NCBI GenBank assembly: GCA_037501455.1
Contig: CM074862.1
Location: 53,475,501-53,539,500, forward strand
Direction: 5' to 3'
DNA length: 64,000 bases
Source of the DNA: Lantana camara
Taxonomy: Eukaryota; Streptophyta; Magnoliopsida; Lamiales; Verbenaceae
Under the pieces are notes generated by a model. That model saw nothing but the letters and a program-made list of their open reading frames with translations. It ran no database searches and was not told the DNA's origin. Below, piece by piece: positions 33,442 to 45,012 of this stretch. A program made the position numbers and the translations under genes. Position 1 is the first letter of the stretch; each line of letters opens with the position of its first letter.

Positions 33442-35102
33442 TGTAACGCCCCGCTCATTCGATAAATAAGGTACGTCACCTTTCAACCTTTTTATGTGTT
33501 TAATTATGTGATTGGTGCGTTGTGTGGCCCTCTTTTGAACTCTTTTAGAGTTAGGGCCCTTTTTGTAATTTTCTTCTTTTAGGGGGGTTTTTCCGGTCAC
33601 TTCTCGTTCGGTAGAGATTTTGACTTCTTTGACCCCTCCTTTGCATCCGGGGCATCGAGACGAGTCCGTAGACTCTAAGTTTGCCCAATTCTGACTTCGC
33701 TAGCCCGTTCTTCCGATTATTTTTGAGTACGAGGATCCGAGATATATACTCGGGTTTCCTCGTTTTGCGTGCCAAAATCAGATCAGCAGCCTGCATCGTC
33801 TTCTCCAGCGATCCGACACTGTTCACATACAGTGGAGGTGTGAAAACACATACTAGCTCGTTCTCCCTCGTTTCTCGACGGAATTCGACGAATCGATAGT
33901 GGAAATTCATCAGCTCGATGAGCGCGTCACAACCGTACCAGTTTCGTGGCCTGAAAGTGACCAGCGGTGGTCCGACGGTGGCGGGTTGCGCCACCTCCTC
34001 GCCGGCGGCGTTCCGGCGACCCTCGTCGGCCAACAACCACCCAACCCCACATTTTCGACCCTTCCCGTTCCATTTTCGGCCTCCTTTTCGAGCGAATCGC
34101 GGCGTAGGTGGTGGTTCCAGTGGTGACGCAGCGGCGCGACTTTGGGGTGGTGGTTCGGCCTTTTCTCGACCGGTTTTGGTGGTGGAGCCTTCACGAAAGT
34201 TGCTGGGATTGACGAGACTTAGCGGATGGCGTCGACGGTGTCCCGAGAACCGGCCATTGGCGGCGGACCGGCGGTGAACCGGTGGTGAACCGACGGGTCT
34301 GAACCGGTTACTGTTCCGGCGGTTTTTCCGGGGGTTTGACTTGGGGCTTTCGTAGGGCTTGTTACAAGCTTTCCAACGGTATGCTCGGATTTCATTTTCG
34401 TTTTACGGTTTACGTTTAATTTCAGTTTTCGTCCTTGGATTTAAGTTCGGTTTTTCGTCAACGAGGTCCGGCGTGTTTGGCATTTTCTAAAATTGATTGA
34501 GGGCTTTTGTTGAGCAGGCCGAGACGCACGTTCCTGTCCTTCCGGGGATTTTTCCGACCACCGGAGGCGGTGTTCCGGTGGCGGCCGATGGCTGTTCGAC
34601 CGGCTAGGGTAGCGGCATTCCAGTGACTTTCGGACAGAAGGTCCCTTTCGTTGTGGTGAGTCCAACGCCACTTTCCGTTCGTCAATCGGATGCCCGGTTG
34701 ATTTGTTGTGATTTATTTTGTGTATTTCTATTTAATTGAATTAATTGTTTTAATTGCAATAAATTGTCAATTGCTTGATTTGTGGATCAATATGAATTCC
34801 AATGTGTACGAAAGCATGTATTAAATGATCTATGATATATGTTGATGCTTTGATTTGCAATTTGAACTCCGATATGCCGTATTTATATTCGTATTGGATT
34901 TCATTTATTTCATGAATGATTTCCTTGCTTCCGCATTTTGGATTTTGTTGATGGTTCCAGGGTTAGCTTCCGCCTAGTCAGGACTGTACTTTTGATTGTC
35001 ACCCGTTCGCTGTGAGTCCTATTCATGTGTGGACTGCCTATTTCATATGTGGATTAGACTCATAGTGCGGGGGATGTGGTGCCTATCGTCCCGGGTGCTA
35101 CA
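33442..35102 (+). repeat. 5' LTR of element A (1661 bp)
   Basis: It starts TGTAACGCCCCGC and ends GGGTGCTACA. The first 1.25 kb matches the solo LTR (58370-59619, opposite strand). The last 130 bp match the shared U5-like module. The 1.6-2 kb middle section found in the other families, which holds palindromes and splice-like sites, is missing. Polymorphic microstructure against the 3' LTR is limited to small indels. Confidence 0.92.
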
Positions 35103-35110
35103 TCTTTAGG

Positions 35111-35122
35111 TGGTATCAGAGC
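35111..35122 (+). other. Primer-binding site of element A (tRNA-iMet)
   Basis: TGGTATCAGAGC lies 8 nt after the LTR end (spacer TCTTTAGG). Confidence 0.92.
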
Positions 35123-38100
35123 TACCAGGTTCAGAACCAGTGCTCTGGGTTATGTTGTCTCGAGTATAGGTCGCACGGCATAGGAACTAATTGTCAATGT
35201 GTGCATTGCATCATTCTTGAATACTGAATTGTGATTTTTTTCAAACTTTATTAGATTATTTGTTGCATTTTGTATTGAATCCATTCTTTTGGTGTTAATT
35301 ATGTGGCATGAGCATATACTAATCGCATGCATATATTTTCAAAATGAGTTGTGATTCATAGGATATGAAGACAATATCAAACCACGACCAATCTTTACGA
35401 CAACCACAGGCTACCACAAGCTCTTCTTTTAGCTCGGAAGCTGTAAGGAATGCCTTGGGGATTTCTATAGAAATTTAAGAGTCAAACCTTTTCTAAAATG
35501 AGGTTAGGGCTCGAGTGACATAGTTCAGAATAAGAGGGCAGTTCGAAGGAGAAGTTTGCAAGCTCTATTACCGATGGTGAATCCATGATGAGACGGGATT
35601 TGTGGTGTGTAATGATTTGGTCTCACGAGATCAACATGTTTGTAACACTACGAAGATTTGTCAACCAGATTCCAAAGAAGAGAGATCTCGAAGATGTTTT
35701 AGATTCGAGGTTTCTATCCACGTGGAGGCGATGACCTTCAAGAGAATTAAAGTAAAGTAGGTTCGTGGTTGAGAAGTAGTAAAGACCATCTAACTTGAGA
35801 AAGAGGCGGAAGAAAATATGAAGAATAATATAGCTTGGGATTTAGATCGATGAAAAAGGATGAAGAGACTACGAAGAGGGAATTCTCATGCTTCAGAATC
35901 GGGAGTTGGATTGAGAAGGATTAAAGAAAATTAGTCGACGTGGTAAGTATAAGTTCATGGAAAATGACAATGCTAAGGATTTTATCTTCGGCCGGATATG
36001 AGTTCATCTTCCAAATTCAAGATGAAGTGTCGAGTTGTGAGATTTAATTAAGAGCTTTGGAGCAACAAATGGAAACGATAAAGAAATACAAAGAACTATT
36101 GGAGGGAAATTATGTATTCAAATGTAAACAATTGGAGATTGATTCTTCAATAGAAGTCAAGATACCAACTTCATGGGTGTTGAAGAATTTGGGTTCAAGA
36201 GATTTCAATCTTGGACTTGGGAGATCCATAAGTTGATACACGGGAACTTTGAAGATTTGAAAGACCGTGGGTAAAGAAGAGGGGAACAATTAATTCAAGA
36301 CAAGCCTGCAATTTGAGAAACAAAGAAATATACCAAGTTAAAGTTTACAACTACGGTGACAGGTTCTATGCATTCATAAGCACGTGCATCATACGTCGCT
36401 TTAATTATTTAAATTTATCTATTTATATGCACATCTCTAATTTGTATAATTGTTCTAATGTGTTGCATCTTTAATTGTTTACAAGTGTGATATGGCATTG
36501 GCACCCTAACCCGACATGCATTTTAGTGTTTACTTGATAGGTATTCCCCACATCTTATTTATCAAGTGGTACTCCGACTGATTCTTACTGGAATCAAGAA
36601 AAGAAGAAATTCTGGGTTGTACTGGTTGGTTAAAAAGGAAATGGAAAATTCTGAGGTTTGGGAAAATAGAATCGAAAGTGAGAACGAAAGAAGCAGGTTG
36701 TCATTCCTACTAATTGCTTCAAAGGAAATGTGAGGACTATCACTAGATAAGTGGCGTGATTAGAACCACTTATACCGAGGAAGCTAAGTTGATGAAATTA
36801 AGGTGTTTTGATCCGAGAAGTGGTAGAAAAGTCTAAGGAATTGAGATAAAATTTCTTGGGGGAGAGCACGACTAGACATGAAACTTAAATTCACAGTGAT
36901 ACTCGAGGAAGATACTTCTCACGGACATGAATGACCCAATGATAGTAACAGGAAAAGAATAAGGCGGCGTTATCAGTTTAAACCTTCAAAGTTTGAGTTA
37001 AGTTAATATAACCGGAATGAAGATCTTCATAAGGCATCGAAGAGAGTGGTTCGTTTGGGAATTTATAAGTGCGTGATTCAGACAGTGAGGATGATGATAC
37101 TATCAGGGAACTTCTGATGGATTCCTAAATTAGTTTCAAGAAAGGAAAATTGGTCAAATTTATCACTTTTAAGAAGGATGTCAACTAGTTCCAGATGACC
37201 AAATCTTCAACAAAGAATTTAACCAGTTAGTGACAGTGTATGAAGTGGGAGTTAAAGTTCAAGATTCTTGTACGGCCAAAGAGAATATAATGAACCTGGT
37301 ACAAAGATAAATGTTCTGATCGTAGGCGGAATAAACTGGTGCTCGGTTAATTGCAGAAGATAACTATGAGTAAGGATCCGAATGGAATCGAGAATAGGAT
37401 CAACCAAGGGTCTGACTTTCTCAGTCAAACATTTACTAAAGATAGGAAAGACAAGTTGGGAATCAAGCCAGCTAGAGATCAGACTATCCAATCGTAGAAG
37501 TAAAGTCACAACATCAATTCCATTATTACGGTGAACGGTACACTAAGCATCCATCGCACGAGCATACATGCATCGTTTACATATTTAAAATTTTGTTATT
37601 ATGTGATACCCTGGCCAGTGGAGTGTGTGTTGATTATTGTGAACCTTGCTTCTGCTTGTGTGCTTGAGTGAAAGGGAGATTTGATTCTCTCTGATTACGT
37701 GCCAGGAAGATGTGGATTCTCCCTGTTTATGTGCTAGAAAGATGCTGGATTCTTTCTGTTTTCTGTGCGAGAGATGCTGGATTCTCTTGTACTTAGGTAT
37801 TCGAGGGATGTTAGATTCTCTTGGATTTAGGAGTTTGAGAAATGCTGGATTTTCTCAAACTAGATGTCTGGGAAGATGTGGAATCTGACAGACTTAGGCT
37901 GGGAGACGGGGTTCTCTCAATTCTGTGTTTGAGAGACGGGGTTCTCTCAATTCTGTGTTTGAGAGACGGGGTTCTCTCAATTCTGTGCCCGAGAGACGGG
38001 GTTCTCTCTTTTGTGTATGCTGAGGGACGGGGCTTCCTCACTTGTGTGTTGAGAGATGGGATTCTCTCTTGTTTATCGAGTTTGCGTTATGCCTGGACAG

Positions 38101-38319
38101 ACAACGGTTATCAAGTGACGAGGCAATGGACTAGTAGCGGTCGAACGAGATTTGAAGTGACTAACGGCCAAGTGTTCGAGTAGATCTTTGTGACTACCAG
38201 ACTCTGAAGGGGTGATACAAATAGGGGGAGTAAACTTCACAACCAAGGCTAAGATGCTAAGCAATTTCGGGAAATAGATCGATACAATTCCAGTTTGAAA
38301 CTTTTTCGGTCCAACAGTA
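35123..38319 (+). mobile_element. Non-coding internal domain of element A
   Basis: About 3.2 kb with many stops in all frames and no retroelement protein motif. The leader (to about 35360) is homologous to the leaders of C, F and G. 35690-36130 matches the scrap at 6391-6723. The size is close to the F internal domain (3200 bp). Such domains could carry packaging and priming signals only. Confidence 0.8.
37901..38068 (+). repeat. Tandem 30-bp hairpin array of element A
   Basis: Core units GAGAGACGGGGTTCTCTC start at 37901 (GGGAGA variant), 37931, 37961 and 37991, exactly 30 bp apart. Variant units follow at 38022 (GAGGGACGGGGCTTCCTC) and 38051 (GAGAGATGGGATTCTCTC). In the 38022 unit an A-to-G change on the left arm is matched by T-to-C on the right arm. 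More diverged hairpins of the same layout run back to about 37670. Confidence 0.85.
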
Positions 38320-38355
38320 GGACCTGAGGACAGGTCCTTTTGAAGGAGGGAAGAT
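38320..38355 (+). other. Pre-PPT hairpin and polypurine tract of element A
   Basis: GGACCTGAGGACAGGTCC (38320-38337) has 6-bp arms GGACCT and AGGTCC and loop GAGGAC. The purine tract GAAGGAGGGAAGAT follows and abuts the 3' LTR at 38356. Confidence 0.88.
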
Positions 38356-40027
38356 TGTAACGCCCCGCTCATTCGATAAATAAGGTACGTCACCTTTCAA
38401 CCTTTTTATGTGTTTAATTATGTGATTGGTGCGTTGTGTGGCCCTCTTTTGAACTCTTTTAGAGTTAGGGCCCATTTTGTAATTTTCTTCTTTTAGAGGG
38501 GTTTTTCCGGTCACTTCTCGTTCGGTAGAGATTTTGACTTCTTTGACCCCTCCTTTGCGTCCGGGGCATCGAGACGAGTCCGTAGACTCTAAGTTTGCCC
38601 AATTCTGACTTCGTTAGCCCGTTCTTCCGATCATTTTTGAGTACGAGGATCCGAGATATATACTCGGGTTTCCTCGTTTTGCGTGCCAAAATCAGATCAG
38701 CAGCCTGCATCGTCTTCTCCAGTGATCCGACACTGTTCACATACAGTGGAGGTGTGAAAACACACACTAGCTCGTTCTCCCTCGTTTCTCGACGGAATTC
38801 GACGAATCGATAGTGAAAATTCATCAGCTCGACGAGCCCGTCACAACCGTACCAGTTTCGTGGCCTGAAAGTGACCGGTGGTGGCGCAGCGGTGGTCCGA
38901 CGGTGGTGCGTTGCGCCACCTCCTCGCTGGCGGCGTTTCGGCGACCCTCGCCGGCTAACAACCACCCAACCCCACGTTTTCGACCCTTCCCGTTCCATTT
39001 TCGGCCTCCTGTTCGAGCGAATCGCGGCGTAGGTGGTGGTTCCGGCGGTGACGTAGCGGTGTAACTTTGGGGTGGTGGTTCGGCCTTTTCTCGACCGGTT
39101 TTGGTGGTGGAGCCTTCACGAAAGTTGCTTGGATTGACGAGACTTAGCGGATGGCATCGACGGCGTCCCGAGAACCGACCATTGGCGGCGGACCGGCGGT
39201 GAACCGGTGGTGAACCGGCGGGTCTGAACCGGTTACTGTTCCGATGGTTTTTCCGGCGGTTTGACTTGGGGCTTTCGTAGGGCTTGTTACAAGCTTTCCA
39301 ACGGTATGCTCGGATTTCATTTTCGTTTTATGGTTTACGTTTAATTTCAGTTTTCGTCCTTGGATTTAAGTTCGGTTTTTCTTCAACGAAGTCCGGCGTG
39401 TTTGGAATTTTCTGAAATTGATTGAGGGCTTTTGTTGAGCAGGCCGAGACGCACGTTCCTGTCCTTCCGGGGATTTTTCCGACCACCGGAGGAGGTGTTC
39501 CGGTGGCGGTCGGTGGCTGTTCGACCGGCTAGGGTAGCGGCATTCCAGTGACTTTCGGACAGAAGGTCCCTTTCGTTGTGGTGAGTCCAACGCCACTTTC
39601 CGTTCGTCAATCGGATGCCCGGTTGATTTGTTGTGATTTATTTTGTGTATTTCTATTTAATTGAATTAATTGTTTTAATTGCAATAAATTGTCAATTGCT
39701 TGATTTGTGGATCAATATGAATTCCAATGTGTACGAAAGCATATATTAAATGATCTATGATATATGTTGATGCTTTGATTTGCAATTTGAACTCCGATAT
39801 GCCGTATTTATATTCGTATTGGATTTCATTTATTTCATGAATGATTTCCTTGCTTCCGCATTTTGGATTTTGTTGATGGTTCCAGGGTTAGCTTCCGCCT
39901 AGTCAGGACTGTACTTTTGATTGTCACCCGTTCGCTGTGAGTCCTATTCATGTGTGGACTGCCTATTTCATATGTGGATTAGACTCATAGTGCGGGGGAT
40001 GTGGTGCCTATCGTCCCGGGTGCTACA
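38356..40027 (+). repeat. 3' LTR of element A (1672 bp)
   Basis: Near-copy of the 5' LTR with the same TGTAACGCCCCGC start and GGGTGCTACA end. It is followed directly by ACTGC at 40028-40032, the right target duplication. Confidence 0.92.
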
Positions 40028-43000
40028 ACTGCGAAGCCGCGCACCACCACTCCTCCCGCCAGCGAAACCTCGGCCTGCCACCAAGTACAGCCGCCCCACA
40101 GCGAGCTCTTCCACCGTAGTGCACCAACAACCACGGCGGTCTGGCTACAGATCCGACGCACAACCACTCGGCAATGTTTCTCTTTTCTTCCCTTCATCTC
40201 GGTTCAGAAACAGCAACTGAGCTCACCCTCCGCCACTACAAGCACCGACAACCGTGACCTTTTGGCAATGATTCGGACGAGGACCACCGCTGCTGTCGAG
40301 GTTCAGATCCGGCAACCACCCTATTTCTTCTTCCCCTTTCTTAGCCAGATCTGATCAGAGCCGGAATCCCCCTCTTTGCCGCCACCACCCGACATCACCA
40401 CTCCCCTGTTCTTAGTGCCAACCGGCCTCTCGTCCTTCTCAACCTTGGGTGTTTCCTGCACCATCACTAAACCACCAGTTCTGCTTCGGCAATAGCCTCG
40501 CCAACCATCGATCTCACTGCTAGGCGCCACCAAAACGCTATCATCCAGTCATCACTTCTGCTCCATCATTCCAGTCGGCGCCACCCTCTTGCCTTAAAGA
40601 AGTAGCAACAACAAATAAGTCGGTTTGTCACCTTCATCAGTCGCTGTGATCACTCCCGCTGCTTCTTAATTGTAAATTTCCCCTGTTTCCTCTTCAATTT
40701 ATATGGATTTAATTCTTTGCGTATTCAATTGACAATTAAGGTTATATTTTTGTATTTCAATTTATTCCTATGCTATTTAGAATTTACCATGAATTCATGT
40801 TCTATGGTACCTAAATGTTCTTATGAATATTCTATTGTGAGTGTAGTTGCAAGAATAAATACTTTAACATACATGGGTTGGTAAGGAAGTGATCTCGTAA
40901 TCGATATCGATTGTATGTAATTATGTAATTACCTTGTAATTGGAAATGAGAATTGGTGCTCATTGTTGAGTTAATTGGGGAGGTTATTATTGTCTACCAA
41001 ATTCCATGAAGAACCGAAGTGTTATTCAAGAAATCAGGTATTATCGTCTAAAAGTGTAATTGTCACTATGGCTTAATTGAGATAGTTTTCGTGAAATTTC
41101 ATATTCTATAAATTAATGTGGTGTGGTGTTAATTTAGAGAGCGAATTGTGCACTGTGCACGTGTGTGTATGGTATGAATATATATAAATGTGCCTTGGCT
41201 AAATATTATGAAATTGGATGTACATGGTTGTTTACAAAGAAAGAAAATTTGGATTATTGAGCATATAATTTGGGTCATAAATGAATTTATAAATTCATAT
41301 TGTATCTCATAAAATGTGTATAAACTATTTATTACTCCATTCATATTAATATGGGTTTATTCTGTTGGCATTTAAAATGAATTCCTATGATAACAAGTGT
41401 GACATCACTGAAGGATTTATTAACCTTACGCTGGATACATATATATGTTAACTTGTATATCTATTGATCATGAACCACTTGTATACTTCAATTGTATGTT
41501 TGACTATTTCATGGGACATTAATTGCGCATATAAACTCGATCACTCATCACATCCTCTTAAGCATCATTAATTATGATTTTAGACACGCGTGTATGTCTC
41601 TCATGTACTCATAATCATTGCCGTACGTCTATGTGGTTCATGTCTCACTCTTGTCTCATGAGTACGCTGTATTCCCTTTTCTGTACGGTAATCTCCAGGG
41701 TGGAGACAACCTGATCGTGTATGCATTCGTCTTGTCAGTTCTGGTATCTCGTCGCTTCTCAGGTGAGGTTTAGGATTTTGTATAGTCATGCGACCTATGG
41801 CCTTTACATGCTGATTTTTACCCTTGTATGCGAGTATATCTTATTATAAATACATATGTGTTGGATATGATATGTTCATGACCTTGTGAATCAACTCTGT
41901 TTTGGAAAATTATATATGAAGGCATATGTAAGCAGTTTTGAAAAGTTATGTTAGGTTATGATCTGTTCTGTAGCGAGTTAGGCATGATATATGGTATCTG
42001 TTTTGTTCTGTTCTATTATGGATCCGAGGTGCTATGGGTAAGGAATCCCTGGGACGGCATAGGGCCGTCACGGCTCGGCCTGTGCATAGTCTCCATTTGA
42101 GATATCATCGCGCGACTCAGGGAGATAGGGGAGGCGTGATATCTTGAGCCTTCGGTGTACAGCCGGGGAGGACTCTTGTGGGTTCGCTACCCCTTGAGGG
42201 TTTATCTGTTCTAGGTGGTCTGGGGACGGTACATCTCCTCCATCATTGGTGTGGGGTTGGATTTGATTCTGTATTTTATGTTTTGATCCGTTCTGAGGAG
42301 TAAAGGTTGGAAGCTCGTACTCGCCAAGCATATGTTCTGTTTCTGTCTTGGAATTGTGAATCGAGATAGAGTTTTTGAAATGTTTTCTAAAAGTTATATA
42401 TCTATCTTTTGGGGTACTTTTGGAAATGTCTTTGGTATGTAACACCTATCTCCGGTTCATGATTCCCTCCTTTTGATCTGTGTTGTGCTTTATATATATA
42501 TACAGTGGGTGTGCGTTAGCCCACCTCACTCAATCAGTTGACTGACCCCTCATTTTATCTTTTAGTTTGCAGGTTTTCTTTTAGCTTGAGCTAGGCAGAA
42601 GTGAGTCTTCTGAGTGACACTTGTTGGTTTAGTTTGTGTTAAGATGCATTTGTCACATACTCTATTTATGTTATGTATTCATATTTCGCCTGTGGAGGTT
42701 ATGTTTTTGTTCTACTTAGACTTAAACCCGTGTGGGGTTAGTAAGCTAATACTTGGATTTTATTAGATATTGATGATACTTATGTTGATTATTGTATTGA
42801 ATTATGAATTGATATTCGGGACTAGGTATCTATGCTAGTTGAACCCGTCACCTGTTATGTATGTTGATATTCGGGATTAGGTATCTATGCTAGTTGAACC
42901 CGTCACCTGTTCTGCATGTTGTTTTAATTACTTCCGCTATTTGATGTTGTTGGTTTTAAATTGCTTCCGCACTCTGAGTTTGTCAAGTTAGATCCGCCTA

Positions 43001-43122
43001 GCCTAGTGTGTGAGTTGGTCTCCCGTTCTCTTTGATTCGGATTCGGGCATGGACCTTCCATTTCGTGACCGGGTTTGGGTCTTAGCGCGGGGGATGTGGC
43101 ATCCTCCGTTTGGGGTGTTGCA
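40028..43122 (+). repeat. LTR of element I, right part
   Basis: It continues the LTR interrupted at 33441. It ends with the shared end module (CCGCCTAGC, GCGGGGGATGTGGCAT) and TTTGGGGTGTTGCA at 43122. Inside are a hairpin at 41692-41706 (arms TCTCC and GGAGA, loop AGGGT), a hairpin at 42053-42069 (arms GACGGC and GCCGTC, loop ATAGG), an acceptor-like TTTGCAG near 42573, and a 55-bp tandem duplication. No PBS or PPT flanks it, so it behaves as a solo LTR of about 3.86 kb. Its left target duplication was destroyed by the C insertion. Many small ORFs in 40030-40530 are CCG-rich readings without a family motif. Confidence 0.75.
42811..42920 (+). repeat. 55-bp tandem duplication in the I LTR
   Basis: GATATTCGGGACTAGG... 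(42811) and GATATTCGGGATTAGG... (42866) head two adjacent copies 55 bp apart with few differences. The motif also appears once, inverted, in the F LTR (46325-46365). Confidence 0.8.
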
Positions 43123-43602
43123 ATACAATTGTCGAAGAATTTGGGGGATTTCCTTGTTTAATGGCGAGATTGAAGTGCCTTGAGTTTAAAGATTGAATGA
43201 TGTAAGCTTGGTGAGTAGCCACTTGACCCAAATATTCCATAATCTTACCCTAAGCCTACATTACAAGCTCAAAAGACATACCGATCTTAAGTCTTGATTT
43301 AATTCCATTAGTGGAGAATGGTGAGAAGAGTGTATTCCGAAGTTGATGATTAGAACTTAGAAGGGAATTATGAATTTGTCATTCTAGTCGTTGTACATTG
43401 TTTCGTTTGATTCACACACTACAAAAGGGTATACTTTTCATACTAAGTTTTGATGATCTTATGTTCATGTTTCCTTGATTTGATAAGCTATACTTGTTTA
43501 GGCGAAGGTTTGATGATTGCTTTGAGGAGATGGTTTGATGAAGATGTGTTTTCTTGATTTTAGTATTACTCGGGGACGAGCAATAGTAAAGTGTGGGGGA
43601 TT
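43123..43602 (+). mobile_element. 3' internal end and PPT of element J (Tat/Athila-like)
   Basis: AT-rich non-coding sequence ends in a hairpin (arms CTCG and CGAG, loop GGGA; 43569-43580) and the purine tract AAGTGTGGGGGATT (43589-43602), directly before an LTR start at 43603. An accented CTCGGGGACGAG followed by GTGTGGGGG is, from memory, typical of non-chromovirus plant Ty3/gypsy (Tat/Athila) elements. The clade call is weak because no protein is present. Confidence 0.55.
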
Positions 43603-45010
43603 TGGTTGAGTGTCGAAATCGAATGATTTTGAGCGTAATTAGATTATATTTTTTATGCCGTTTCATGCGTTTATGTGTTTGTCATGCTCCGTTTAGGTGA
43701 TTTTAGAGTTGGAGTTACGAAACGGCAAATCAAAGCAATTTCACGCATTTTTGGTGGAAAATGTGGTAGCCCCCATTACCACTCAGGAGTACAAATTCAA
43801 TAACCCCCGTTACAAGCCACAGAAGTAAAGCTTTTGGCCAGAGAAGAGGGGTAACGCCCATTACCCCTGTGCAGAAGGAAAGTGGTAACGCCCGTTACCA
43901 CTAATAAAAGCGTTATTGCGATTTCAGTAGTAACAGGCATTAACGATAAATGCACGTGGGTAGGTAACGCCCGTTACCAAGAGTCGGCGAGATACTATTA
44001 GGGCTGCTATATTGGTGCGTTTTGGAGTCCTTTTCAGAGAGCTTTTTCTTCTAGGTCGTGACCTAGGATTTGGAGACCAGACAAGGAGTTTTTCAGAGAA
44101 TTCGAGAAGACGAAAGGATTGAATTCTTAGAACGATTTTCGGTTTTATTGTTGCTTTAATTATCAAACTAATTCCTTTGAGTTTATCTTTAATTAGTTTT
44201 CGTATGTTAGATTCGTTTTTAGATATTACTGAATGTTTATGCTTTTGGTTTTGAGACTTTGTTTAGATTTGATGAACATGAATTATTTTAATGTAATTTC
44301 CTTTAGTTTTATGAGTTTTACTTTAATTATGAGTAGCTTGTTCTCTAGGGCTAGGGGAGTGATGATGATTGCATGATAGATGTTTGATATGACACTTGAA
44401 TGACTTGTTCAATTCTTAGTTTGAAAACAGGTGTCAATTGACTTGCGATGGCCTGATGACCCTTAGCATGTGGCATAATTGCCTATGGATCGACAGATTG
44501 ATGGTAATTTAGATGGTTTTCATAACTTGTAAGTTGTAGGATACAAAGAGATTTGGTTCTAGCTTATACAACTGTAATCTTATTCCACGCCGAGCCGCTA
44601 GAATATTGATTTGCACTAGTCTTGCTCCTATGGTTTAATTAACTATTGGTGATTGCGAGAGCAACACTGAACACTAATTAAGCACTTGGTTACACCTTGA
44701 GAGAGGGTAATACAAATATAAGTGACTAGGTTGTAGAATTACACCTGCCAGATAAGTATCGTATTGACTCTTGATTGTATGATTCATTACTTTCCCCTGC
44801 CTGTTTAGTTTACTGAAGTTAATTCGTGTGTTTTAGTTGTTACTTGCGTTTAATTCTAGTTAATCATTAATTTCTGTTTTAGTAGATTAATAGATAACAA
44901 CAACAATTGCTTTTCGTTTAGTCTTTAGATTAGAGAGAAGTATTGAGTAGTGATTAATTTCCCTTCCCTGTGGGTTCGATCCTATTGTGCTACGCGTATG
45001 TTGGTGTACA
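43603..45010 (+). repeat. 3' LTR of element J (about 1.4 kb)
   Basis: It begins TGGTTGAGTGTCG right after the PPT and ends near GGTGTACA at 45010, just before the G LTR. It has none of the end modules of the other LTRs here. It contains a palindrome array at 43763-43978. The CCCTTCCCTGTGGGTTCGA text near its end is common in Tat/Athila LTRs (recalled, not searched). Confidence 0.6.
43763..43978 (+). repeat. Palindrome array in the J LTR (GGTAACG arms)
   Basis: Type 1 palindromes with centre CG-CC-CG: arms AGTGGTAACG and CGTTACCACT (43881-43902), GGTAACG and CGTTACC (43963-43978), and AGGGGTAACG with CATTACCCCT (43847-43868, one mismatch). A degenerate copy is at 43763-43782. A type 2 unit with CCCC loop (TAAC-CCCC-GTTA) lies at 43801-43812. 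The layout matches the C and H arrays with different arm sequence. Confidence 0.8.
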
Positions 45011-45012
45011 CT

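Larger units (their letters stand above)
33442..40027 (+). mobile_element. Complete non-coding LTR retrotransposon A (LARD-like, 6.6 kb)
   Basis: It has a 5' LTR (33442-35102), PBS (35111-35122), internal domain, hairpin array, pre-PPT hairpin, PPT and 3' LTR (38356-40027), all flanked by a perfect 5-bp duplication ACTGC. No gag, protease, RT, integrase or RNase H motif is visible in the 3.25-kb internal region. It therefore must have been mobilised by proteins of another element. The two LTRs are very similar by eye, with small indels and scattered substitutions. That fits a fairly recent insertion. Confidence 0.92.

Noticed and set aside
33551..34036. Repeated ORFs of 160-180 codons in the A LTRs (also 38465-38998).
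   Set aside because: The frame covers the LTR start and is similar in both LTRs only because LTRs are copies. The diverged solo LTR and E LTR do not preserve it.
37842..38183. A peptide repeat with the 10-residue period LRDGVLSILC in element A.
   Set aside because: It comes from the 30-bp hairpin array. The same array has periods of 29 and about 28 in D and F, which breaks any frame, so a coding repeat is unlikely.
35103..38355. Possible degenerate gag or pol in the internal domain of A (and F, G).
   Set aside because: Searching by eye for zinc knuckles, FIDD/YVDD, TDAS, HHCC or chromodomain patterns on both strands found none.
40028..40560. CCG- and Pro/Ser-rich ORFs as a host exon interrupted by element A.
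   Set aside because: The sequence joins 33441 exactly at the target duplication and lies within the I LTR. The codon pattern is low-complexity and no splice-supported frame crosses the junction.
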